Of a stretch of DNA of 64,000 nucleotides, positions 36,607-44,588 are shown one piece after another (the first letter of the stretch is position 1; every line of letters starts with the position of its first letter). Position numbers and translations under genes: made by a program. Below the pieces are notes generated by a model, which had not been told where the DNA came from, searched no databases, and saw only the letters and a list, made by a program, of their open reading frames with translations. Origin of the DNA: Sphingomonas pokkalii. Its GTDB lineage: Bacteria > Pseudomonadota > Alphaproteobacteria > Sphingomonadales > Sphingomonadaceae. Where the stretch lies: assembly GCF_003096275.1 (NCBI RefSeq), contig NZ_QENQ01000001.1, positions 3,205,565 to 3,269,564 of the forward strand. Reading direction: 5' to 3'.

Positions 36607-38784
36607 ATGAACAGCGTAACGCCCCTTCCGCCCGTGCGAATCGAAAGCCGGTTCGATCAGACCCGGCATATCGGCCGCAAGCCGATCACGCTTTCGGGCA
36701 TCGGCGATGCGCTGCGTCGCCGCTTGCCCATCCTGGTCGGTGCGGTGCTGCTGGCGCTGGTGGGCGCGGCGGTGGTTTCGTCGCTGGTTACGCCGCTCTA
36801 TTCCTCGTCCACGCGGCTGCGTATCGTGCCGCGCAGCATGTCGCCGCTCGATTTCGATACGCGCGGCGATACGCCGTTGGATCAATCGATCATCGAAACC
36901 GAAGTCGCCGCGATCGGATCTCGGGATATCGCCCGCGTGGTCGTTCGCGAGCTGGGGCTTCAGCATGATCCCGAATTTCTTTCGGCCGCGTGGCAGAAGC
37001 GGGGGCGCGACAACGGGCCGGCGCAGGAAGCGGCGCGGGTGGAACATGCGACGAGCGCGCTGCTGGATCGCGTGCAAGTCAGCCGGCAGGGCAAGAGCTA
37101 TGTCGTCGAGCTCTCCGTCGCCTCGCAAAATCCGGTGAAGGCTGCGAAGATCGCCAATGCGCTGGCGAACGCCTATATCAACCGCAGTGTCGAAACGATC
37201 GTCGAAACGGCTTCGCAGCAGTCGGCGTCGCTGGGCAAGCGGCTGGCGGAACTCGGCAACGAAGTGCGCGATGCCGAAGCCAAGGTGGCCCAATATCGCG
37301 CGCAGACCGGAATCGTCGAAGGCGGCAGCGGCACCGTAAGCGATCAGCAGGTGGCGCCGCTTGCCGCCCAGCTCGCGACGGCCGAGGCCGATGCCGCGCG
37401 GAAACGATCTGATCTCGCGGTTGCCGAGCGCCAGTCGAGCGGCGGCGGCAGCGATGCGGTGGGCGCCGTGCTCGGATCGCAGGTGATCACCGATCTGCGG
37501 CGCCAGCGCAGCGAGGCGCAGAAGGACTGGGCGGTTGCCAATTCGCGCTATGGCGCCAAGCATCCGCTGGTGATCGGCGCCAATGATCGTATCCTGGCAC
37601 TGGATCAGCAGGTGCGCCAGGAACAGGCGCGGATCATCGAAAACCTGCGTGGCGAGGCGCGCGCCGCGGATGCAGGGGTGGCCAGCTTGCGTGCCCAATT
37701 GGCGGAGCTGCGGGGCGAAATCTCGCAGAACAACCGCGCGTCGGTGCAGGCGGCCAGCCTTGAGCGCGATGCCACGGCCAAGCGCGCGGCCTATGAACGG
37801 CTGTCGCAGGCGAACCAGCAGAACAACCAGGCGAAGCGCAGCGACGACAGCCAGGCCCAGGCCCGGATCATCGAACGTGCGACAGTTTCGGGGAGCCCCA
37901 GCTTCCCCAACAAGAAGGCGATGCTGGCCGCGGGCCTGCTCGTGGGGCTGCTGGTCGGCTTTGGCGGCGTGCTGGTGGCCGAAGGCACCCAGTCGCGCGT
38001 GCGCACGCCCGAGGATGTCGAGCTGCTGCTCGGGCTGCCCTTCCTGGCCTCCGTTCCCGATCTCGGTCGTCGGCGCTGGGGCTTTGCCGGCCGGCGCGTC
38101 TCTCCCACCGTCTCGCTGATCGAGAAGCCTGCTTCGGCCTATGCGGAGAGCTTCCGTACGATCCGGCGTGCGCTGCAGGCAAAGGAAGGGGTGCGGCCGC
38201 GGGTGATCGCGATCACCTCTACCCTCCCGGCGGAAGGCAAGACGACATCGGCATTGTCGCTGGCGCGGGTGATGGCGATGAGCGGTGATCGGGTGCTGCT
38301 GATCGATTGCGACGTCCGGCGCGCCAGCCTGCAGTCCCTGATCGAGCGCCCGGTCGTCAACGGCCTTGTCGAGCTGCTGCAGGGCAATTGCACCCTGGAA
38401 GAGGCATTGCTGCCAGATACCGTCGAACGCCTCAACCTATTGCCCGTGGCGCACGCCTCGTTCACCCCGGTCGATCTGTTCCACGGGCCGGAGATGGATG
38501 CGCTGCTCGCCGCGGTTCGTCGGGACTATGATTATGTCCTGCTCGATACGCCGCCGCTGCTGGGCGTCGCCGATGCGCGTGCACTGGTGTCGCTTGCCGA
38601 TACTGCGCTGTTGCTGGTGAAATGGAACGCCACCTCGGTCGCGGCGATCGATGCATGCCTGGCCGCGGTGGAGCAGGACGGCACCAATGTCGGTGGCGTC
38701 GTGCTGTCCATGGTCGACCACCGGGCGGAGGCGATGGGCGCGCTCTATTATTCGCATCGCTATGGCCACTATTATCAGAGCTGA
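36607..38784 (+). CDS. Wzz/BY-kinase fusion: chain-length regulator and tyrosine autokinase
   Basis: The 725-residue inner-membrane protein has an N-terminal Wzz domain between two membrane segments (about residues 45-65 and 440-460) with a long periplasmic coiled coil. The cytoplasmic BY-kinase follows: Walker A STLPAEGKTTSALSL, Walker A' RVLLIDCDVRRASL, Walker B YDYVLLDTPPL, and a Tyr-rich tail (ALYYSHRYGHYYQS). Cycling phosphorylation of the tail controls polymer length and export. ATG 36607 has GTG 36604 directly upstream. The next gene overlaps it by 23 bases. Confidence 0.94.
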   Translation: MNSVTPLPPVRIESRFDQTRHIGRKPITLSGIGDALRRRLPILVGAVLLALVGAAVVSSLVTPLYSSSTRLRIVPRSMSPLDFDTRGDTPLDQSIIETEVAAIGSRDIARVVVRELGLQHDPEFLSAAWQKRGRDNGPAQEAARVEHATSALLDRVQVSRQGKSYVVELSVASQNPVKAAKIANALANAYINRSVETIVETASQQSASLGKRLAELGNEVRDAEAKVAQYRAQTGIVEGGSGTVSDQQVAPLAAQLATAEADAARKRSDLAVAERQSSGGGSDAVGAVLGSQVITDLRRQRSEAQKDWAVANSRYGAKHPLVIGANDRILALDQQVRQEQARIIENLRGEARAADAGVASLRAQLAELRGEISQNNRASVQAASLERDATAKRAAYERLSQANQQNNQAKRSDDSQAQARIIERATVSGSPSFPNKKAMLAAGLLVGLLVGFGGVLVAEGTQSRVRTPEDVELLLGLPFLASVPDLGRRRWGFAGRRVSPTVSLIEKPASAYAESFRTIRRALQAKEGVRPRVIAITSTLPAEGKTTSALSLARVMAMSGDRVLLIDCDVRRASLQSLIERPVVNGLVELLQGNCTLEEALLPDTVERLNLLPVAHASFTPVDLFHGPEMDALLAAVRRDYDYVLLDTPPLLGVADARALVSLADTALLLVKWNATSVAAIDACLAAVEQDGTNVGGVVLSMVDHRAEAMGALYYSHRYGHYYQS

Positions 38785-39463
38785 GCCGCGGCCGATCCGG
38801 CGCATCGTCTCGCCGCGCCTGCCGGCGTGGGGAATGGCCGCGGTGGTGGCGGCGGTGATCGCCTGGGGCGCGCCGATCGCGGTCCAGTCCTGGCGTATCG
38901 ATCAGGCGGCGCAGGCGATCGCCGGCGATCGGGAGGCGTCCGAACGGCTTGCCGCCCGCTATGAAGATGCCGGTGAACGCGTGCCGCCGCGCCTCGCTTT
39001 GGCGCTGGCTGCGGCATGGACGCGATCCGCAGCAACCGCGCAGGACACGGATCGCCGGATGCTGGCGCTCGTCAATGCCGGCCAGTTTCTCGATCAGGCA
39101 CGGTCTGCCCGACCGGTCTGGCCGTCATTGCGGGTGGCGGAGGCTTATCATGCCATGCTGATGCCCGGGCGGGACGCCGCAGCGCTGGCCGCCTATGCCG
39201 CCAGCTTCACCGGCGGCCGGTTCCTGCCGCGCGAGGGGCTTTGGCGCGTCGCCTTCGGTGCGCGTCACTGGCAGCAACTTCGTGCCGAGACCCGGTCGAG
39301 CATGGTGGAAGAGGCGGTTCTTCTGACACAGATGGATGGTGGGTTGCGGCCGCAGATCGAAGCGATTCTGGGCGACAGTCCGGCTGCAGTCCGGTTTCAG
39401 CTACGCCTCGCCGCGGCCCGACAGGTCGGTCCGCAGCGCACGGCCCCAGCAGAGACCGAATAG
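38762..39463 (+). CDS. Hypothetical membrane-anchored protein of the polysaccharide locus
   Basis: The 233-residue protein has one N-terminal membrane segment (AAVVAAVIAWGAPIAVQSW) and a helical Ala/Arg-rich periplasmic part. No family is recognised. The start lies inside the end of the BY-kinase gene and the 3' end overlaps the convergent ligase gene by 63 bases, an unusually long coding overlap. Confidence 0.6.
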   Translation: MATIIRAEPRPIRRIVSPRLPAWGMAAVVAAVIAWGAPIAVQSWRIDQAAQAIAGDREASERLAARYEDAGERVPPRLALALAAAWTRSAATAQDTDRRMLALVNAGQFLDQARSARPVWPSLRVAEAYHAMLMPGRDAAALAAYAASFTGGRFLPREGLWRVAFGARHWQQLRAETRSSMVEEAVLLTQMDGGLRPQIEAILGDSPAAVRFQLRLAAARQVGPQRTAPAETE

Positions 39464-40780
39464 CAGCGCGGCAAGCGCCGCGATCGCCGGCACGTTCAGC
39501 GCGATGTCCAACATCGAGCAGCCAGCAACCAGCGCCACCGCCAGCAGCGCCGAAAGTCCCGGTAGGTCGATGCCGGCGTGCCAGGCGGCGCGGATGATCC
39601 GGATCGCGGGCAGCGCCAGGCCGATGCCCAGCAACGCCACGCATGGCCAGCCGGCTTCGATCGCCAGTTGCAGCGCCACATTATGCGCCGCGCCGAACAT
39701 CCAATAGGCGGCCGCGTCGTCGGGCTGCAATTGCTGCTGGTTCCATTCGGCGAAGCTGCCGAGCCCATGGCCCCATAGCGGCGCCTGCATCGAGGCCGCG
39801 CCATAATGGGCGAGCACCTGCATCCGGCCGTCAAGATCGTCGGCGATCAGGCTGGTACGCCCCAGAATGGCCGGTCCCGCCAGCATCGCCAGGGCCGCCA
39901 GGAAACCCGTTCCGATCGCGACGAGCGCGAGCGTGCGTGCGGCGCGTGGCCAGCGGCTGGCGTTGCGGCCTAGCGCGACGAACAGCAGCACGAGCAGTGC
40001 CACGATGGTCAGCCCGGTGGACAGCCGCGACTGGGTCTGTGCGCAGAGGACCGTCGCGCAAAACAATACCATCAGATAGAAGGCGGCGGCATAGCCGGTG
40101 CGTGCATCGCCGCGGCGTAGCCATAGCGTTTCCAGCCGGTCCCCGGCATTGCCGGCGGCGAGAAGGGCGATCATGCCCAGCGCCGCGCCGGCTGCGTTCC
40201 AGTTACCGATCGTCGCGGCGAAGCGCGCCTGGCCGCGGGTATCGAGAAAGCCGAGTTCCGTCAGCATCCCGGTCTCGCGCAGGACGAGCAGCAGGACGAC
40301 ATAGGCGCCACCTGCGACCACCAGCCAGGTGAGCGTCTGGCGGACTGCATTGCGGCGATACCCGAGCGCCGCTGCCGCGATGAACAGGCCGATCTGCGAC
40401 AACAGCAGCAACATCGCGCCGTCGAACAGATCCGGTGCCGTCGCTTCGGCGCGGGTGAAGGTGATGCCAAAGGCCGCCCATCCCGCCGCCGCCGCCAAGA
40501 ATGCGAAGGAGAGGGCGGTGCGCCGCCAGAACAGCGGATTGATGCGTCCGAACGCGAACATGGCGAACGCGAAACACAGATTCGCCATCGCGGCGGCGGC
40601 ACCATAGCCCGAACTATTCGCGCCATGGAGCGCCAGTTCGGAAATGACCAGCACGGCAATCGTGAAGGCTGCCACCCGCCTGCCATATTCGCCCGACGGC
40701 GCACGCTGCTGGAGCAGGACGCCGCCGGAGGCTCCCGGGATCGCCGTGTAGCCGGCCCGCGAACGGCCGACGGCGTTCAC
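39401..40780 (-). CDS. O-antigen ligase/polymerase-family membrane protein
   Basis: The 459-residue protein has about 11-12 membrane helices and a large periplasmic loop with WGHGLGSFAEWNQQQLQPDD, then FGAAHNVALQLAIEAGWP, the hallmark region of the WaaL/Wzy-like family. In an exopolysaccharide cluster it is best seen as the polymerase or ligase; the two cannot be told apart by sequence. The start is GTG in a GTGA overlap with the glycosyltransferase gene. Confidence 0.86.
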   Translation of the reverse strand: MNAVGRSRAGYTAIPGASGGVLLQQRAPSGEYGRRVAAFTIAVLVISELALHGANSSGYGAAAAMANLCFAFAMFAFGRINPLFWRRTALSFAFLAAAAGWAAFGITFTRAEATAPDLFDGAMLLLLSQIGLFIAAAALGYRRNAVRQTLTWLVVAGGAYVVLLLVLRETGMLTELGFLDTRGQARFAATIGNWNAAGAALGMIALLAAGNAGDRLETLWLRRGDARTGYAAAFYLMVLFCATVLCAQTQSRLSTGLTIVALLVLLFVALGRNASRWPRAARTLALVAIGTGFLAALAMLAGPAILGRTSLIADDLDGRMQVLAHYGAASMQAPLWGHGLGSFAEWNQQQLQPDDAAAYWMFGAAHNVALQLAIEAGWPCVALLGIGLALPAIRIIRAAWHAGIDLPGLSALLAVALVAGCSMLDIALNVPAIAALAALLFGLCWGRALRTDLSGRGEA

Positions 40781-41895
40781 GCCATGGTTTCCGACGGCGC
40801 GAATTGCTCCAGTCGCTGCCGTGCTGCGTCGACACTGGCGAGGAAACCGGCGCGGAAATTGGCCACGCTGAACTTGCCTGCCTGCGCCACCGCCTCGGCG
40901 GGATCGAAGCTGGGCAGCCAGTTCTCCAGCGCGATCACCGCTTCGTCGATCGCCGCGGCGGTCTGCTCGCGATAGAACAGGCCGGTTCGCCCCTCGACCA
41001 CGGTTTCCAATGCGCCGCCCCGGCCATAGGCGATCACCGGTCGACCGCTGGCCTGTACTTCCACCGGGATCATGCCGAAATCCTCTTCCGCCGTGAACAC
41101 CAGGGCGCGGGCCTTGGCATAAGCGTGTCGAAGCGCATCGAAATCGAGCCGTTCCGTGAAGCGGATATTCGGCGAGGCAGCGCGTTCCAGCTGGGCGCGC
41201 ATCGGGCCGTCGCCAACGATGTGAAGCGGCAGACCGTTTCGCCGGAATGCCTCGACCACCAGGTCCGGGCGCTTATAGGGTACCAGCTGCCCGGCCCAAA
41301 GATATTCGTCGCCGGGTGTCGACGGGGAGAACAGGCTTGCCTCCACCGGCGGGTGCACCACGCTGGCCGCGCGACCCCAGAATTTGGCCACGCGCTTGCG
41401 CACGAAATGGCTGTTGGCCATGATCGCATCGCTGCGCGAGGCGCTCGCCATATCCCAGCGGCGCAGGCCCGGCGCGAGCAACGGCATCGACAGCCGTGTC
41501 AGCGGGCCCCCGGCATCGCGATACTGGCCATATTGGTCCCAGATATATCGCATCGGCGAATGGCAATAGGTGACATGGATGGCATCCGGCCGGGTGATGA
41601 CGCCCTTTGCGGGCCCGGCTTCGCAGCTTATCACCAGATCATATGCGCTCAGATCCAGCAGTTCGAGCGCCTGCGGCATCAGCGGCAGGTATTTCTGATA
41701 ATGCCGCGTCGCAAAAGGCAGGCGGCCGATAAAGGTGGTCGTTACCTTATGCGCGCGGATCTTTGCCGAAATCCGTTCCGGATCATAGACGTGGGTGAAG
41801 ATATCCGCTTGCGGATAGAGATCGAGTATCTGTTCCAGCACACGCTCGCCGCCGCGCATCGCGACAAGCCAGTAATGGATGACGGCGACCCGCAT
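40777..41895 (-). CDS. GT4-family glycosyltransferase
   Basis: The 372-residue cytoplasmic GT-B enzyme has an N-terminal MRVAVIHYWLVAMRGGERVL (GGxE loop) and CHSPMRYIWDQYGQY. The C-terminal nucleotide-sugar domain has YLWAGQLVPYKRPDLVVEAF, PLHIVGDGPM, and the EX7E region FTAEEDFGMIPVEVQASGRP. It probably adds a sugar to the lipid carrier. The upstream sugar-transferase gene ends 26 bases earlier; an ATG at 41928 would overlap it. Confidence 0.9.
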   Translation of the reverse strand: MRVAVIHYWLVAMRGGERVLEQILDLYPQADIFTHVYDPERISAKIRAHKVTTTFIGRLPFATRHYQKYLPLMPQALELLDLSAYDLVISCEAGPAKGVITRPDAIHVTYCHSPMRYIWDQYGQYRDAGGPLTRLSMPLLAPGLRRWDMASASRSDAIMANSHFVRKRVAKFWGRAASVVHPPVEASLFSPSTPGDEYLWAGQLVPYKRPDLVVEAFRRNGLPLHIVGDGPMRAQLERAASPNIRFTERLDFDALRHAYAKARALVFTAEEDFGMIPVEVQASGRPVIAYGRGGALETVVEGRTGLFYREQTAAAIDEAVIALENWLPSFDPAEAVAQAGKFSVANFRAGFLASVDAARQRLEQFAPSETMA

Positions 41896-41921
41896 GGTTG
41901 CGCTGCCCGCGCTCGACCGCA

Positions 41922-42629
41922 TCAGCATGAGCCGCTGGCGAACACCACCGCCGGTACGGTCAGGAACAGAATGCGCAGGTTAAGCACCAGGCTGCGACGA
42001 CGCAGATAGAGACGATCCATCGCCACGCGCCGGCCATAGCCGGTATTGTTCCGCCCGCTGACCTGCCAAAGACCCGTAATACCCGGCTTCACGCTGCAAT
42101 AGGCGATGAAATGCCGCCCATAACGCGGGACTTCGGCGGCCACGATCGGCCGCGGGCCAACCAAGCTCATATTCCCAAGAAGAACGTTCACGAACTGGGG
42201 AAGCTCATCCAGGCTGCTCTTGCGCAGGAAGCGGCCGAACGGCGTGATGCGGGGGTCCTTAAGTAATTTGTGATGCATCATCCATTCCGCGCGTGCTTCC
42301 GGATCGGCCTCCAGCAGTTCCGTGAGCCGGGCTTCCGCATTCACGACCATCGTGCGGAACTTGAAGCACCGAAAATAGGCGCCGCCCTGGCCAACCCGTC
42401 GATGGGCGAACAGAATTGGTCCCGGATCGGTGGCGAGTATGACCAGCGCCAGGATGAGCAGCATGGGTGAAAGAAGCACCAGCGCTACGATCGATATAAC
42501 TATATCCGTAGCGCGTATCGCTATCTGCATGGAGGTCGCCTGACGTCGTACCATCGGCGCTCGATCAATCTTCGACAGGTACACAGTTCCCCCTCTCGCC
42601 AGTCCCCCGACGGCGCGTCGTCGAATCAT
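41922..42629 (-). CDS. Initiating sugar-1-phosphate transferase (ExoY/WcaJ-like PHPT)
   Basis: The product of about 235 residues has the short form of the polyprenyl-phosphate hexose-1-phosphate transferase family. One membrane region ([20 protein letters not shown]) precedes the catalytic domain with [56 protein letters not shown] and [18 protein letters not shown]. It moves a sugar phosphate onto undecaprenyl phosphate and starts repeat-unit assembly. ATG 42629 was chosen; TTG 42641 and ATG 42554 are possible. The upstream 180 bases are AT-rich and must hold the promoter. Confidence 0.92.
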   Translation of the reverse strand: MIRRRAVGGLARGGTVYLSKIDRAPMVRRQATSMQIAIRATDIVISIVALVLLSPMLLILALVILATDPGPILFAHRRVGQGGAYFRCFKFRTMVVNAEARLTELLEADPEARAEWMMHHKLLKDPRITPFGRFLRKSSLDELPQFVNVLLGNMSLVGPRPIVAAEVPRYGRHFIAYCSVKPGITGLWQVSGRNNTGYGRRVAMDRLYLRRRSLVLNLRILFLTVPAVVFASGSC

Positions 42630-42819
42630 GTTGCGGAGCAATAATAGTAAAAAATGTGTTCAATAAAAAGATGATTCTTAACGTTTCCCCGATTTAAGGC
42701 TTTCGTTTGTAAACAGTAATAAACTTATGCTCGCGCAGCACCAAGATGGCCTCCCGCGATTGTGCGCTGCAGCAGTGTCGAATGGCCGCTATGCGACACG
42801 CATGCGCCGGAAGCGCGCT

Positions 42820-43818
42820 TCAATCCTGGCCGGGAAGTGGCAGTCTGCGGGGCGCTCGGCGGATCGGGAATGCGGGGGCTGCCGATTGCGCCTTGGGGGA
42901 GGGGATCGGCGAGGGGGCTGCCGCCGGGGATGCCGCGGCCATGGGCGGAGTGCCGCCGGCGCGGGCCGCCTGCGGGCTAGGCTCCGCGCGAGGGGCAGTG
43001 CTTGTCGCGATGGCGGGCGCGGCGACGGGCGGCAGCGACAGCGTCGGTACGGGGCCGGGCGTGGCGGTGGGAATGGGTGCCGGTGCCGTTACCGTCAACG
43101 GGAATGCGCCATATCGCTGGTGCGGCGCATAGAAGATATGCGTGCCGATCATCGCCACCTTGCGCAGCTCCGGCGCCCAGCGCGCGAAGACATAGGCGGC
43201 ATGATAATGCGTGGCCTGTCCTACCGATGCGGAAATCGCACCATGCAATGCCGCATTTGCGATCGCCTTTGCGATCAGCCAGCGCCTCGGGATGTGGGGG
43301 CGCGCGAGCGACCCATCGCACGCGAAGGTGAATTGGCAGCCGGTGTGGCGTTCGGCACCCTGATACACCACGTCGCAGATCCGCTTGGGAAAGCGGGGGT
43401 GGCGCAGGCGATTGAGCACCACCTGGGCGACGGCCCGCTGCCCCGCCACGGATTCGGTGGTGGCTTCATAGTAAATCGCGGCGGTAAGGCATTCCAACCC
43501 CTGCTCCAGTTCCGCAGGAGCGAGCCAATTCGCCTGAAAGGGCTGGGCCGGCGGATTGGGCCCTCGATCGAAGGGCAGGGCCTGGTTGCGCGCTCGTGCG
43601 GCATCCGGATCGAGGGCCAGGTTCTGATCCGGTAGAAACGATTCGATCGCCGGAAGGGACTCGGCGCCCGTCTGCCCGGTTGCGGGGAGCGATTCCGGCA
43701 CCGGTGCCAGCAATTCGGCAGGCCCGAAGGAGGAAAGCAGCAATGCCGCTCCCGCGCCGCCGACGATGACGCCAAAGCCGAGAAGGGCAAGCGACGAACG
43801 CCGCGCGTGCGAAATCAT
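42820..43818 (-). CDS. SleB-type cell-wall hydrolase
   Basis: The 332-residue protein has an N-terminal membrane anchor (ALLGFGVIVGGAGAALLLS) and a SleB/Hydrolase_2 domain (about residues 105-235): CLTAAIYYEATTESVAGQRA with the catalytic Glu, VAQVVLNRLRHPRFPKRICD, THYHAAYVFARWAPELRKVA and IGTHIFYA. A Pro/Ala-rich tail of 90 residues follows. It cuts peptidoglycan glycan strands in the periplasm. The substrate site looks intact. ATG 43818 has GGAAAG upstream. Confidence 0.88.
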   Translation of the reverse strand: MISHARRSSLALLGFGVIVGGAGAALLLSSFGPAELLAPVPESLPATGQTGAESLPAIESFLPDQNLALDPDAARARNQALPFDRGPNPPAQPFQANWLAPAELEQGLECLTAAIYYEATTESVAGQRAVAQVVLNRLRHPRFPKRICDVVYQGAERHTGCQFTFACDGSLARPHIPRRWLIAKAIANAALHGAISASVGQATHYHAAYVFARWAPELRKVAMIGTHIFYAPHQRYGAFPLTVTAPAPIPTATPGPVPTLSLPPVAAPAIATSTAPRAEPSPQAARAGGTPPMAAASPAAAPSPIPSPKAQSAAPAFPIRRAPRRLPLPGQD

Positions 43819-44159
43819 GCTTTCCGCTCCCCCTTTCCCATATCCTGCCAAGAAGACGCGTACCTGGGCCAGGATCGAGGCGTTCGCAAGTATTAGCGCT
43901 GGGCATCGCCGCTGCAGCGATTCTGCGCGCGGTATAAAGACAAGTGTCGCGGCTGCAGCATCGCCGATCGACGAGCGCGATCTGCTGGCACCATGGTGCC
44001 GGCGATGCCGCGATCGTGGCGTGTGGGTGAACGGTTTCTGGGCGCGGCGGAGCATCTTCCCGCTGGTCGCGCCGATTGCCGGGCATAGCCCAGCGCCGGG
44101 ACAGCAGGCAAAGGGCAGAAACCGCGCCGGGACGCGGAATCTTCATCTATTCAAGAAAG
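43819..44159. other. Intergenic region without a gene
   Basis: It holds the promoter region of the SleB-type gene and the trailer of tRNA-Pro. Open frames crossing it on either strand have no start with a ribosome site and no recognisable protein. Confidence 0.6.
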
Positions 44160-44236
44160 TGGTCGGGGAGAGAGGATTCGAACCTCCGGCCCCTGCCTCC
44201 CGAAGACAGTGCTCTACCAGGCTGAGCTACTCCCCG
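44160..44236 (-). tRNA. tRNA-Pro (anticodon CGG)
   Basis: The 77-base gene folds into a full cloverleaf. Acceptor CGGGGAG pairs with CTCCCCG, followed by A73 and encoded CCA. The D loop has AGCCTGGT, the anticodon stem CTGTC/GGCAG holds the loop TTCGGGA with anticodon CGG, and the T loop is GGTTCGAATCC. C1 and A73 are the usual proline identity features. Confidence 0.96.
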
Positions 44237-44293
44237 ACGGAGTCCGGTCTACAATGCTTTCGGGAGCAGACCGGCTTGAGCTTGGAGGCGCGC

Positions 44294-44322
44294 CTATAAG
44301 GGCGGGTTGGGCGAGCCGTCAA
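44294..44322 (-). promoter_or_regulatory. Promoter of tRNA-Pro
   Basis: On the minus strand TTGACG (44322-44317), a 17-base spacer and TTATAG (44299-44294) form a near-consensus housekeeping promoter. The expected start of transcription leaves a leader of about 50 bases before the tRNA. Confidence 0.8.
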
Positions 44323-44588
44323 GCGTCTCCTTGCGGGGAATGCGGGACGGTGATGATTTTTTTCGCGGCGCGGCGCGGACGGGGTGTCGGTGCCGCGGGC
44401 GAGGGGCGACCGGCTTGGGCCCTCACACGCCCCCTTTCGGTCACAGGAAGTTCATAATCCGCGCCTAGCTGCGTCCCCGCGGCGGCCGTAGGGGGAACCG
44501 GAATTCAATATCTTGCACCGCGCATTGCTGCGGATTGCACGCCTCCGTCCGCCATAACCAAGCAAAAGAATCCATTCGGGGAAAATCC
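44323..44588. other. Intergenic region, leader of the TonB receptor gene
   Basis: It is GC-rich with a T tract (GATTTTTTTCG at about 44355). It probably holds the receptor promoter. No gene, riboswitch or repeat was recognised. Confidence 0.5.
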
